Source: Bryum argenteum (lineage: Eukaryota; Streptophyta; Bryopsida; Bryales; Bryaceae). Taken from it: a stretch of 64,000 nucleotides of DNA. A model generated the notes under the pieces. The model made no database searches, was not told the origin of the DNA, and was given only the letters and a program-made list of their open reading frames with translations. Below are positions 1 to 12,640 of the stretch, piece after piece; position 1 is the stretch's first letter, and each line of letters begins with the position of its first letter. The stretch lies in assembly GCA_037043015.1 (NCBI GenBank), contig CM073322.1, positions 7,823,601-7,887,600 of the forward strand, in the 5' to 3' direction. The translations under genes were made by a program, and so were the position numbers.

Positions 1-1220
1 TTTTTAATTCTTTTGCTACCCTCTTTAGGCTTGAAAACTAAAATTTGCGTTAAAGATTGGGCACTTGACTTTGCAAATTCTCTCTCACATATACCTTATA
101 GTATAGGAAATATCAAGTACAAATCTTAGGTAAAAATGATGATTTTAACCCCTTTATATAGGCTACCCAAAAACAACATAAGGCCATTTTGGTTTGTTTG
201 GGCTCTAGGGGTTAAAATAAGAGGTTGACAAAAGTTAGATCAATTCAAATTGGGGTAAAATTCCTTTTACTTTAGGGGTAAAATAAAGTCATGCTTAATT
301 TCAATAATAAAGTAGATCTCAAGATTTCTTCATGATTAGTGAGGAAAATGGTTCTTATTATCATTCGGTCATGCCCTCTTCTGGTACAAGAGAGGCTACT
401 CTCCATGTGTTGGACACACTTTCAAGATAATTGAGATAAGTTGCATACATCCTTCTATTTTTGGAGTAGACTATTTTTTAAGTTTTTGTAAAGACAAGAA
501 GTTTTCGTATACTAAATTGATAAATAGTGTCATGGTTTCGATATAAGGTTCAATATTAGTATCAAACCATAATTACACAAGTATAAACTTTTATTATCAA
601 AAGGAACACTAGCCTTTATGGTACTAGCACTAGAATATGAAGTTTGTATGAATTCACAATATAAAAGCAACTATTTCAAGCTTGATTGACATCCCTATCA
701 ACTGGAGAATTCAATATGTTGAGTAAAAGCATCTTGCAATTGGTCTAGTTTAACAAAAGTTAAAATTATAATTCAACTCAAGAAAAGGATACAAGTAAAA
801 CACTCACAATAAAAAAAACTCAAAACTTCAAGAAAAGTACCATCAATTTCTAGCTTTATAAGCTCCAGTATGTTGAAGAGTAATCATAAACGACTCATAT
901 AAAAAAAGACTCAAGTTTTTTTTATCACTTATAGAACCAAAAAATCATATCAAACTTTATTGCAATGACATTGTTTACACGAGTTATATTGCTTCTTGAG
1001 GAGAAAATAGAAGAAGAAGAACACCAGAGCCGTAAGGGTTGGCGTGAATCAAGTGTCCATTCGACCTACCCTTGATGATATGCCTACAAGACCAAACAAC
1101 AGTGGTATAGGATTACTTACCCCTCTTAGGGTGAACACTACATGAAAAAAGATCCTGAACTAGTGAGCTGAAAATAAAAGACTTTCTTACTTCTACTGAA
1201 TCTTCCTCTTTTTTATTTTG
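1..1220. other. AT-rich 3' flank of receptor-kinase copy A
   Basis: No coding region is seen. From about 711 to 1008 the sequence is nearly the same as 6767-7060 downstream of copy B, so it belongs to the duplicated gene unit (3' UTR or flank). The match is interrupted in A by an insertion from about 1009 to 1180 that contains SINE-like sequence. Copy C has a different 3' flank. Confidence 0.6.
1031..1145 (-). mobile_element. Fragment of tRNA-derived SINE (tail part)
   Basis: This stretch resembles the tail half of the SINE copy at 17905-18232, in the same orientation. Shared words include GGCGTGAAT and AAGTGTCC at one end and CCCTCT..AGGGTG..ACACT at the other. The tRNA-like head is missing, so it is a truncated copy or a remnant. 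It sits exactly where the A and B 3' flanks lose their match, which supports insertion after the duplication. Confidence 0.5.
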
Positions 1221-4200
1221 TCAAACACTTATTTCACATATATTCTTGCCACCATTTTGGTTTTTGATAGCAACCAACTCATCAACAACTTCTTTCATTG
1301 ATGGCCTATCGCGTCCATGATCTGCCAAACACTTTGATGCTAATTCACCTATTTTTTGGATCTCTACAAGAATATTGGAAGACTCACTTGCATTCTCACC
1401 AAGTAACTTAGGATCTACAATAGCCTCTATATTCTTTGTTTCTATAAATGGCATAGCCATCGTTGCGAGATTGATGTTATCCGCATCTCGCTCTAAATTG
1501 ATTGGCTTTGATGATGTTATAAGTTCCAACAGTACCATCCCAAAACTATATACATCACTTTTATCTGTCAATTGGAACTTATGAAAATACTCCGGGTCAA
1601 GATATCCAGGAGTTCCTTTCACATTGGTTGATACATGAGTTGCATCTTCCTTCACAAGCTTTGATATCCCAAAGTCAGCAACCTTGACATTGAATTTCTC
1701 ATCCAATAATATATTGGAGGTTTTCACATCTCGATGATAGATAGGTGGAAAAGCAGCGGAATGCAAGTACCTGCAACAATACCACTTCAGTTTATGCTTT
1801 AGAACTAAATATAAGAAAAACCATATAGTTTTCACAAGCCATTGCTCGATTTGAGTTTGAAGATAAAACTTTTGATTACGAACTAAACATATTCAAGTGA
1901 TACATGATATCTCTTAAGTTTCATATTTTAGTTAACGTCTCGGAAAATAATAATTGTATCTCAAAGTATAGAAAAGAAACATGATATATAGTTTCAACTA
2001 TGTACCTAAGAGCTTCTGATGTATCAATAGCAATTTGTAGTCTCTTGGCCCAAATCAGCTGCATCCCAACTTGTGGGTTGTATAAGTGTTGATATAAATC
2101 TCCATTTGGAACATACTCATATACAAGCATTGGAACCTCAACCTCAATACAACATCCATGCAACTTTACCAAGTTTCGATGATTGACTTGTGATAATAGA
2201 GATACTTCATTCATATATTGCTCCAGCTCCTTCATATCCACGTTATTGGTTTTCTTGATAGCAACTTCAGTGCCATTGTCAAGAATACCTTTGAATACAG
2301 TGCCAAAACCTCCGGATCCCAACTCAAAATCATTTGAGAAATTCTTGGTGGCCTTTTGCAATTCCTTAAGTGTGAAAAATGTTATTGATTGATTTCTGTA
2401 GCTTTGCATCTTCTCCATATGTAATTGTGTAAACCGCCTTCTTTCCTCATGTGTTTTGGTTTGTCCACAACATATTATAAAAAACAAGAAGATCGTACAA
2501 ATACCTCCAATTGTAAGACCTAGAAACATCACATACAAACAAGGACCTCGATTCAGTCTTGTCAGTTTAGAAGTTTTTTCCTACCATTTTCACATTATAC
2601 CAAATTTTTTGAATAATTGCTATCCACACCTTTACGACAAACAATACAAATTTGGATGGTAAGTTTTATCATAATAACAAAATTCCATTGGATCTTGAAT
2701 GTTGTATAGTATACAAATGATAAGTTTACGTATGATCTTTATACATTAATCAGTCTAATAAGTTAATCACTTTGATTTGTTTCATAACATTATATGCAAT
2801 ATGATATTGTTTAGTGAATCTTACCTATAATTTGACCCGTAGACACTTTTCCCCAAGACTTTTGAATGCTCACTCCAGAAAGAGCTCGATAATATACCCT
2901 TGAATTTTGTTTACTCACTCCATAAGGAGTTGAACCTAGAGAAGGTGCCAAAGGTGGTCCTGGAGAATACGATAAAGCTGCAAACACCACTAAACAATCA
3001 ACAAGTTTTCAAGACTTGCATGTATACATCTTTGTGATGTATGTAGATGTTTATGGAAACGTGTATTTCATGTTAAATGATCCAAGAATTCAAATTACAT
3101 CATATAGATCATGTATAGAGTATTCAGAAAAGTAGAAAGTAAGTACAGAAAACCAAGCAATAATATTGCATGCATACAAAAAAGTCTACTTCATACTAAG
3201 TCAGTAAGTCTGGATAGCTTAATGACTACATCCAAAATAATTTTAATCTACAGGAGGGGCCTACTTACTCACTACTTGTGTCACCTTTGAAACATACCTA
3301 GAAATATCGACACAAAAAGCAATTCTCTTACATATCATATGATACATTTTAGCCATAGCGGTTATAAAGGTCTAGACTTCTATTAGTCCAAAAACTTCAA
3401 AAATAATTGTCAACAATAGATATTTTAACTAGATTCATTTCTTTTACCAAAAAAATTAAAGGAATACCTCCATGGTGTACAACATTCTACATTCCTTAAA
3501 GGTGAAATACAATTAGCATACCACGTGTAATCCACATTTGACTACTTCTCGACTCAATCCAAAAGTATCACATCATGGGCTCCCCCCCATTGATTTTGTG
3601 AACATTATGAAGACCAACTTTGAAAATTTAAATTGGTGGATTCTGTGAGAATATAAACATACTCGGATCCCCAAAGTAGATTATGAAGAAGCATATTTGT
3701 TATTTCACAATGTTGAAAAATCCAAATCTCATTTCAATCTCTTTTTCCTAGATGAGTCTAGACTGCGGTAAATATGGCATACATGTATCAGCCTAAAACT
3801 GAAATAATAACTAATTCTTACAAGGCTTATCCCTCCTCATGTACAAAGTTGATCAAAGTGGCATTGTATGAAAAATTACAGACAAAGTTGACTCTTCTAA
3901 TTAAAAATCTCCACAATCAAAATAATCAATAAGCACCTCTTAAACACATCATTTATTTTTTTATTGGTAAAACACACCAAACTTGCAATGATGCATGACA
4001 ATATGCTGCAATAGAATTTCAACTACATTCAAATTAACTTAGATGTACTAAAAGTTCAAGTAAGCTTGAATATATCATGATGTAACTTGTATAATAATTC
4101 AAAAATTGGCTTGAAACAAAAACACCTTTAACGAGCTTCAATAAGGTCCTTCAAAACTCTTAAAAGTCAGAAAGTAGTCACCTTCAACTATTTCACTATT

Positions 4201-5198
4201 TTTTAATGCAAAAAATTAACACTTGGGGAAGCCCTCTATGAGCATTTTAACCAAAAGTTATCTAATAATTCCTCTTCACAAGCTAATGAATCCTCTTTTA
4301 TCTTGTGTTCTTATGTGTTCTTATGATTGTCCACATTTGAGTGAATCAGACAAGATTACTCGGATACGTCATCTAGCAAGCATGCTCTCCACATTTCATT
4401 GAGCAACTAAACAAGTTGACTTAACAAATTGGACACTCGTCATGGGATATAAGGAAACGTACTTCGATTTCCTTCAAATTGAAGCTCCACGGTTCCACTC
4501 ACGGATGCGTTGGCCAGAAGGTGGCAAGAGCTGAAGCTGATGCTCCTGAAATTACTCGACATGGCTATACAAAGCCAGCGAGGGGGGTCGGAAGGGGTAA
4601 CAGAACCACCAGTCGTATTACACAAATCGTTCGAAGTAGACATAACGGAGCTGGAGTTGGAGATTTTGGTCGCGCAATCTAGAGCGAGCGTCGTGGTATT
4701 TGTGATGTTCAAGCCTCCAAATCTGTTTGCGTTGAAGGCACGGCAGGTTGAAGCGGGTGCGGATGGTGCCAGTGACAGCGTTTGATTCCAGTAATCTATC
4801 TCCGTTACCTTGTAAGAATCAGTGCTGAGTGTGGCATTTGCAGTGAAGTTGAGGTATAACACTTTGTTCAGGCAATAAAATTGAAGATCAGGGTAATCTG
4901 TGTAGCATCGATTACCTATGGGATCGCCCTGCAAAACAAAGGGAAACCTTATCTCCACACCGCCACTACCTCCACACGACCTCACTGGGCAAAGTCCCGA
5001 GGCGCTTGCTCCATGGCACATGCTTATCAAAGCATTGACCATGGTTACTGCACAAGCAATCTTCAGCCCCAATGAAGCCATGGCACGTTTTGCTGAAGTC
5101 ATGTACACTGGTGGATCCAGACAGTATTGAAGCCAATCGGCCCAGCTAGTATGCAAATTTGCGGTATAGCAGCACGCAACGTGATCAGTCCTGTGCAC
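1221..5198 (-). CDS. WAK-like (GUB_WAK / LRK10L type) receptor kinase, copy A
   Basis: Predicted plasma-membrane receptor kinase, four exons: 5081 (or 5198)-4463, 2977-2825, 2519-2006 and 1770-1221. All junctions are GT-AG and the phases agree, giving 611 residues from the Met at 5081. Residues 1-24 form a signal peptide. A GUB_WAK_bind-like Cys-rich ectodomain follows (GGVEIRFPF, CYTDYPDLQFYC, several N-glycosylation sites), then a Pro/Ser linker in exon 2, a membrane helix at about 259-275, and a Ser/Thr kinase. Kinase motifs are complete: GSGGFGTV near 325, AIKK Lys near 346, HRDVKTSN near 441, DFG near 461 and GTPGYLDPEYF. No EGF domain is seen. The frame stays open upstream to a Met at 5198 (39 extra residues), and the paralogues keep this extension. 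The ligand is unknown; pectin or glucan binding is only a family expectation. Introns 1 and 2 are nearly the same as those of copy C. Confidence 0.85.
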
Positions 5199-6300
5199 TC
5201 ATGTCTTCTGCGGCATGAATACTAGTATTCGTGCCGCAGGAGTACTCCTCCTCCAGCTCGTGGAAAAGCTGCACATACATGTGGACAGAATCTTTAGAGT
5301 CCGTGAAACGACGACGGATATTGTAACCTTGGAGTTGAATAATGGGTGGTTCAAATGATATCAGGCTACTTGATCATCGTTTGAGTGATCACACTTCCTG
5401 CGGAGTAAATCCTACTTAAGTATGTAAATGTTCTTCATACGAACGATCAAGTAGCCTGATAACATTTGAACCTTCATTAGTAAAGGCAGAGGAGAAATGT
5501 TGAATAAGTCAAACAGCCACACACAACACAGAGAAATACTGGATTTTGGAGTGCACCTTCGATCACACTGCTGGTTCTCAACTCGATTCAAGCTGCCCCA
5601 CCAGAGGCACCGATCCAAGGCTGGCAGAGCAGTTCCGATTGACTCTGCTTCCGCTTACCGACTGTTTCTTGCAAGCGACCCACTACGGTAGCTCTCACCT
5701 TCGTCTAATCTGGGCAGCCTCCTTCGATCTCATCCACGCTAGATTCCACTCTATTTGGATTTAGCACTTCCCCTTCACAGCTAGATCGTCTCCCACCGTG
5801 CTAGGTTGCATGTAAGACTCTAGGATCAGAGCACACAGAATGAAGGGAGAACTTGAATGCACCTCCAATGCATCCACATTCACGAGCATATTCTTCCTCA
5901 ATTTGTCACAACAAATATTTTCATACTAACGATTCTTTTCCAACAGTACAATATTCTTTGATGATACCGATACGTCCCCAGTTCCTGAGAATAATTCAAT
6001 CATATCGCATCATATTTGAGAGATCCAAGTATGCGCGTATGAGCTGCCTTCCCGAGGACTGCTTTCACGTGGAGAATAGGTCCCTGCCACTGAAGTCAAC
6101 TTATTCTAAACTGGTCATATTCGTTGATACTGTTTAACTCTTAAACGCGTTGAATGTTGCAAAATGTCTTAATCTTGAGAATAGCTCCAAGCGAACTCCT
6201 GGATAAGTTAACTTCCTTGCATGATGAACTTAATATCGACAGATTGTGTGGTGACTGCTACAGTGATTCCTCTAATAACTCCAGTGGGCCGCGGATAGCT
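5199..6300 (-). promoter_or_regulatory. Upstream block of copy A, shared with B and C
   Basis: About 1.1 kb upstream of copy A is clearly homologous to 11614-12640 (copy B) and 45767-46800 (copy C). No coding sequence is evident; open frames here are short and disrupted differently in each copy. The block therefore probably holds the promoter and 5' UTR carried along by each duplication. I cannot place a TATA box or transcription start with confidence. Confidence 0.5.
5351..5469. mobile_element. Hairpin (MITE-like) element upstream of copy A
   Basis: A 119 bp segment begins TCAAATGATATCAGG and ends CCTGATAACATTTGA. The arms pair almost perfectly over about 25 bases, and the inner arm is CTACTTGATC / GATCAAGTAG. 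The loop contains CACACTTCCTGCGGA, which is also kept in B and C. No reliable target duplication is seen, so it may be an ancient MITE or a conserved cis-regulatory hairpin. Confidence 0.7.
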
Positions 6301-6521
6301 CCAGATCATTAGTATAGTGTTGTAGGCCGGTAGCTCACCATGAGGCTGTAGGCTAGCACTTAGGGCCACTCCATACTTGGCCGGCCCGAATTCTTCAAAT
6401 TTCAGCCAATAGGATGGTTCGATTCTTTCAAATTGGGCCCAAGGGCTTTATACTAAGGCCCGACCGGAACTTCAATTTATCCTATGTGGCACCAAAATGT
6501 TTTGGCCTTATTGAAAGCAAC

Positions 6522-6742
6522 TACACTAAATTTGATAATTAGTGTTAGATTATTATAAGATTTGAAAATGCTATAAGTTGTTCCTTTTGTTTAAAAAGAA
6601 TTTCCAAGAGCATTGATTCTGATACTATATAAGGACCCCCATCTTGGCCAATGTAGTGGGTAAAATTATTCAATAACAGTGAAAACTTATAACATGTTTA
6701 TGTAAATTAGTGTATCTAACACTAATTATCAAATCTAGTGTA
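6522..6742. mobile_element. MITE with 29 bp terminal inverted repeats
   Basis: The left end TACACTAAATTTGATAATTA pairs with the right end TAATTATCAAATCTAGTGTA. Arms of 29 bp differ at one base. Length is 221 bp, the interior is AT-rich and there is no ORF. It lies between copy A's upstream block and copy B's 3' flank. The superfamily is not clear. Confidence 0.75.
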
Positions 6743-7090
6743 CTTCAAGCTTGCTAAACATTACATATGTTGAGTAGAAGCATCTTGCAATTGGTCTAGT
6801 TTAACAGTAGTTAGAATTATAGTTCAACTCAAGAAAAGGATACAAGTAAAACACTCACAATTACAAAAACTCAAAACTTCAAGAAAAGTACCATCAATTT
6901 CTAGCTTTATAAGCTCCAGTATGTTGAAGAGTAATCATAAACGACTCATACAAAAAAGTTTCCAAGTTTTTATCACATCTTTAGTACCAAAACCTCATAT
7001 CAACCTTTATTACAATCACAGGTTTACACAAGATATATTGCTTCTTGAGGAGAAAATAGTAGACATTCTTACTTCTACCTCTTTATTTTG

Positions 7091-10000
7091 TCAAACACTT
7101 ATTTCACATATATTCTTGCCACCATTTTGGTTTTTGATAGCAACCAACTCATCAACAACTTCTTTCATTGATGGCCTATCGCGTCCATGATCTGCCAAAC
7201 ACTTTGATGCTAATTCACCTATTTTTTGGATCTCTACAAGAATTTCGGAAGACTCACTTGCATTCTCACCAAGGAACTTAGGATCTACAATAGCCTCTAT
7301 ATTCTTTGTTTCTATAAATGGCATAGCCATCGTTGCGAGATTGATGTTATCCGCATCTCGCTCTAAATTGATTGGCTTTGATGATGTTATAAGTTTCAAC
7401 AGTACCATCCCAAAACTATATACATCACTTTTATCCGTTAATTGGAAGTTATGAAAATACTCGGGGTCAAGATATCCAGGAGTTCCTTTCACATTGGTTG
7501 ATACATGACTTGCATTGTTCTTCACAAGCTTTGATATACCGAAGTCAGCAACCTTGACATTAAATCTATCATCCAATAATATATTGGAGGTTTTGACATC
7601 TCGATGATAGATTGGTGGAAAAGCAGCAGAATGTAAGTACCTGTAAAGGAACCCCAATGATTGTTTTTTCGTATATAAGATACAAAGTTAAGGAACAAAC
7701 CACATAGTCCCAATAACCAATGTTGTTCTCAAGTTCAAGGTAAACCTCAAAACTAGGACCAAATATATATCCTAAGTGGTGCACGAGTACTTTTAAGGTT
7801 CATATTTTGGTAGAACTTTTTTGATTCAATATACTGTAAGTATTTAAAGCTTTCTACAAGAAACATAATGTGTAGTGTATGATAACTCGTACCTGAGAGC
7901 TTCTGATGTATCAATGGCAATTTGTAGTCTCTTGGTCCAATTCAATTGCTTTTCAACTCGTGGGTTGTGTAAGTGTTGATACAAATCTCCATTCGAAACA
8001 TACTCGTATACAAGCATTGGAACCTCCACCTCAAGACAACATCCATGCAACTTCACCAAGTTTCGATGATTGACTTGTGATAATAGGCATACTTCATTTA
8101 TATATTGCTCTAGCTCCACATCCACGTTGTTGGTTTTCTTGATAGCAACTTCAATACCATTGTCAAGTATACCTTTGTATACGGTGCCAAAACCTCCAGA
8201 TCTCAACTTACAATCATTTGAGAAATTCTTGGTGGCCTTTCTAAGCTCCTTCAATTTGAAAAATGTTGTTGATTGGATTTGGTAATTTTGTATCTTCTTC
8301 AAATGCAATTGTGCAAATTGCCTTGTTTTCATATGCTCTCTAGTAACTTTACACCAACAATATGTATATGTTATAATAATTATAACACCACATGCACCTG
8401 CAACAGCTGTAAACATTACATATCTGTTATTAGAAAATTGAATTCAAATTTCAAAGAAAAAGCTAACTACCAAAACATTAAGTACTAGATCCTAATACAA
8501 TAAAATAAGATAAAAAAGTTATTATTTACATACAACAGTCATTATCTATAAATGTGAATAACATTTTCCCATTCTTAATCTATCTATTTCAAATAACTTA
8601 TTTATGTTTAATTGATTCTCACCTGAAATAAGAATTGTTAATTTTTTGTTTTTTTTGGGCTTTCCATAGAAAAAAGATCAGGTCCTGGAGAAGGTGATGG
8701 AGTGATAGTATTTTGAAATGATAAAGCTGCAAACATTATCAAAAGACAAGTTAGTGAAGTTTTTGTAACTAAGTTTAAGAATTTTTCTTCATATTACACA
8801 AATACAAGATGTATCTAAGTGTTTATGAAGATATGTCATTATAGTAAATCGGTTTATTAATTTGAACAACATCAACTAAGTCATATACAAAGTATTTGGA
8901 AATTATCTCAAAGCAATCATAGAAAAGATGACAATAACTTTGCCTACATACAACAAGCAACAAATATGCCTACCTCTCATACTAAATCTTTGCATGCTCA
9001 ATGGCCATACGAGGGCCCAAACAAATTTGAATTACAGTAAGAGCCTACCCACTCAATAATTTTGTCAACATTATTGAGATATTAAAACCATCACTTTAGG
9101 AAACACCTCTTATACACTTCATGAGTTACAATTTTTGCCAAATTTCTATAATACTTTGCAAATTAACTTACATCTAGATCTCTATTGGTCAAAAAGAAAT
9201 GCATAGTTGACAACTACTATGAATGTTCTAATAACATAAAAGCATTCTATGGGAAATGATGATCCATAATGATACAAAATACTTAAAAAGATTTAAAAAT
9301 AAATTACAAGTTCCAACTACATCGGACAATCCAATAGTCAAGCAGAGAATTTATTCTTACCACTCTAAAGAACTTCTCATGTAAAACTAGCTTAACCATG
9401 ACATTACATAATGGTGCCAATTCTTTTGAAGTATGGATGTCTTCAAAATTTAAAAAATAGTCAAAATAATCAAGAATTAATTAAGGGGCCCTTTATACTA
9501 CAGACCAAAAGCCATGACCATGGAATCCTAAATTTTTTGATTGGAGAGTACAGTGCTCTTGTTCCCATTTGGCTTTACACTACCTCAAAAGATGGAGTAT
9601 GCCTACCAACGTTGTGGTCCCCAAAAATGCTACTCTATGATAATTTAAGTCTAAATACAAGCATTTTCAGCAAAATGTACGAAGATCCATTTATCTTATT
9701 GTACTACTTGTATAAGGGACCACTATCTTTGCTTGGTGGTTAGGGCTCATGGCTGCAATGAGGAGGTCGTAGGTTCTACTTTCTATGCCGGCGCGGGTTC
9801 TACTTTCTATGCCGGCAAGGTATTCATGACCTTAGTCCACCCAACTATGGTAGAAGGTTCTTGGACCTTAGCTTGTTGTATGGGTGACTCAAAGCTCCTA
9901 GAGGAGATACCATGTTGGGTATCCCCGAGGCACTAGTGGCTAGCTAGAAACTAGCATGGTGTTTACCCGAAGGGGGGTTAGTAATCCCGCCATTGACCTA

Positions 10001-11613
10001 AGCAACGAAACCTCTATTTATGTCGGCCTCAAAATAGGTTTGAGTTTCTCTACTTCTCGCAAGCTCATATGCATTTGAAATTCCTCTTTTATCTACAACC
10101 CTTAAATTTTTTCCACATTTAATTTCTAAAGGCCTAAGAAAGCCAAAATGGCTCCTTGCAATTTTAAGCAGCTTAGATGAAGGAGTATTTTTTTCTAAAA
10201 TTCTCACTTTGTGTTTCCAATACTCTACAACGTATGTGGTAAAATTTGCAAAGCCAAATTACAATTTTGGAACCCTCATCTAGAAATTTTAGGTTTCAAG
10301 TCCAAATAGAGCAATTTAGATTTAGAATTTTTGAGAAATAAAAATAAATAAAATAAATTGATCACCAAATTATTGTTCAATTTCTAAAATGACCTAAGTC
10401 AAAAAAATTGTCAATTTTACAAGGGAAACCTCCCCAAAAAAATACAAAAACAATCTTCACAATTTCTAGTAATTTCCAAATTATTTTGTCACTTTGGAGA
10501 TTTATCAATTTTCTTTTCTGAAAATTCACAAACTCAGAAAGGCATCTACTCGTCGTTCAACGTTCTACTTAAGTCTGAGAATTTCACTAATAGGAATATG
10601 TTTGCACTTTCCAATTAGACTACCAACAAGTTATTGATTAATTTAACCGTGCGAATCTTGAGATATGATCAACTTAAGTTCCTATTTCTGTACAGACAGC
10701 ATTTCTACTAAGTATGAGTAAAATTGACTTGAATCAGGCTCTTTTTGACTGCAAGGATATTAAAATCTGACCCAAGTACTTCGATTTGTCATCTACCCAG
10801 CACGCTCTTCACAAATCATGACACGATAAATCAAGTCAATGAGAGGAAATGAACAGTTATGGGAAATTTATGAAACTTACTTCTATTTCCTTCAAACTCA
10901 AGCTCCACGGTTGTAGTCACGGATGTGATCAAGGCAGGTGGTGAGTCTTTCGTCATAAGATGGCAAGCTCTCAGGAAGCTGTTGTCCCGGAAAGAACTTA
11001 TGTCGGTGGGACAAGCCCAGCGAGAGGTAACAGAACCACCAGTAGTATTACAGTAATCGGATGAATCACGATATTCAGAGCAGGAGATGAAGATTCTCTC
11101 CGGGCAATCCAGAAAGAGCGTCGTGGTATTTGTGATGTTCAAGCCTCCAAATCTGTTCGCGTCGAAGTCACGGCAGATTGCAGCGGGTGCGGATGGTACC
11201 AGTGACAGCGTTTGATTCCAGTAATCTATCTCCATTACCTCGTATGAATCAGTGATGAGTGTGGCATTTGCAGTGAAGTTGAGGTGTAACACCCCGTTCA
11301 CGCAATAAAACTGAAGATCAGGGTAATCTGTGTAGCATTGACTAGCTACGAAATCGACCTGCAGAAAAAAGGGAAACCTTATCTCCACACCCCCACTTCC
11401 ACAATTACTCATTGGGCAATATCCATCGCCGTAGCACAAGCTTATCAAAGCATTGACCATGGTTACTGCGCAAGCAATCTTCAGCCCCAATGAAGCCATC
11501 GCACGTTTTGCTGAAGTCACGTACACTGGTGGATCCAGACAGTAAAGCCAATCGGCCCAGCTAGTATGCAAGTTTGCGGTATAGCAGCACGCAACGTGAT
11601 CAGTCCTGTGCAC
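7091..11613 (-). pseudogene. WAK-like receptor kinase, copy B (frameshifted)
   Basis: Same four-exon plan as copies A and C: 11499 (or 11613)-10881, 8726-8623, 8406-7893 and 7640-7091, all with GT-AG borders. Exon 2 is 104 bases, where the phase needs 105. Its A run (8 A) appears to have lost one base, giving a TAA just before the donor and no frame into the membrane and kinase exons. Other drift: the first Gly of the glycine loop is Arg (LRSGGFG), two residues are missing after the AIKK segment, and a conserved Glu in LLELIT is Lys. HRDVKTSN, DFG and DPEYF remain. The ectodomain exon is open with a normal signal peptide. A homopolymer sequencing error is possible and would restore a full gene; the Gly-loop change would still suggest weakened kinase activity. 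Confidence 0.65.
9728..10040 (+). mobile_element. tRNA-derived SINE
   Basis: Lies in intron 1 of copy B, opposite to the gene. The head reads CTTGGTGGTTAGGGCTCATG (A-box-like), followed about 30 bases later by GTAGGTTCTACTTTC (decayed B box). The body (CCACCCAACTATGG, TTGTATGGGT, TAGCTAGAAACTAGC) matches the minus-strand copy at 17905-18232. A short direct repeat of GGGTTCTACTTTCTATGCCGG duplicates the B-box area. No ORF. Confidence 0.65.
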
Positions 11614-12640
11614 TCATGTCTTCTATGGCTTGAATACTCCTCCTACGGCTCGTGGAAAAGCTGCACGTACATGTGGACAGATTCTTTAGAGTCCGTGAAA
11701 CGACGACGGATATTGTAATCTTGGAGTTGAATAAAAGTGCTTCGTTTGATCCGTTTTTCAAAAGATATCAGGCTACTTGATCGTTAGAATGTTCACACTT
11801 CCTGCGGATTATTTCTTACTTATACATGTACAAATGTTCTCTATACAAACGATCAAGTAGCCTGATAGCATTTGAACCTTTATTCGTACAGTCAGAGGAG
11901 ACATGTTGAATTATAAGTCAAACAGCCACGGACGACAGAGAAAAATACTGGATTCAGGAGTGCACCTTCGATCACTGCTGGTTCTCAACTCGATTCAAGC
12001 AGCCCCAGCAGAGGCTCTGATCCACGGCTGGCAGTGGAGTTCCGATTGACTCTGTTTCCGCTTACCGATTGTTCCTTGCTATCGTCCCACTCCGTCTGGA
12101 TTTCGCACTTCCCCTTCACACCTAGATCGTCTCCCACCGTGCTAGGTTGCATGTAAGACTCTAGGATCAGAGCACACAGAATGAAGGGGGAACTTGAATG
12201 CACCTCCGATGCATGCACATGCCACGGAAATTATTCTTTCTCGAATCGTCACAACTACTATTTTCATACAACCGATTCATTTCCAACAGTACAGTATTCT
12301 CTGATGATACCGATTTGTCCCCAGTTGCTGGGAATACTGCAATTATATCGCATCATTTTTGAGAGATCCAAGTCTGCGCGACATATCCGCCTTCCCAAGG
12401 GCTGTTTTTACGAGGAGCCTAGGTCCCTGCCACTGAAGTCAATTCATCCTAAACTGGTCATATTCGTTGAGTTGATACTATTTAAATCTTAAACGCGTTG
12501 AATGTTGCAAAACGACTTTATTTTGAATAGCTCCAAGCGAACTCCAGGATAACTTCCTTACATGATACTATGATGAACTTAATGTGGACAGATTGTGTGG
12601 TGAGTGCTACAGTGATTCCTCTAATAACTCCAGTGGGCCG
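11614..12640 (-). promoter_or_regulatory. Upstream block of copy B
   Basis: Homologous to the upstream blocks of copies A and C over about 1 kb, including the hairpin element and the stretch around GTGCACCTTCGATCAC. No coding region is supported. It presumably carried the promoter of copy B. Confidence 0.5.
11758..11875. mobile_element. Hairpin (MITE-like) element upstream of copy B
   Basis: 118 bp with arms TATCAGGCTACTTGATCGTT and AACGATCAAGTAGCCTGATA, a perfect 20 bp pairing. It is orthologous in position to the elements at 5351-5469 and 45911-46028. Confidence 0.75.

Noticed and set aside
9411..9743. 110-residue plus-strand frame in intron 1 of copy B
   Set aside because: No recognisable features, inside an intron, and running into the SINE head. 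Most likely chance.
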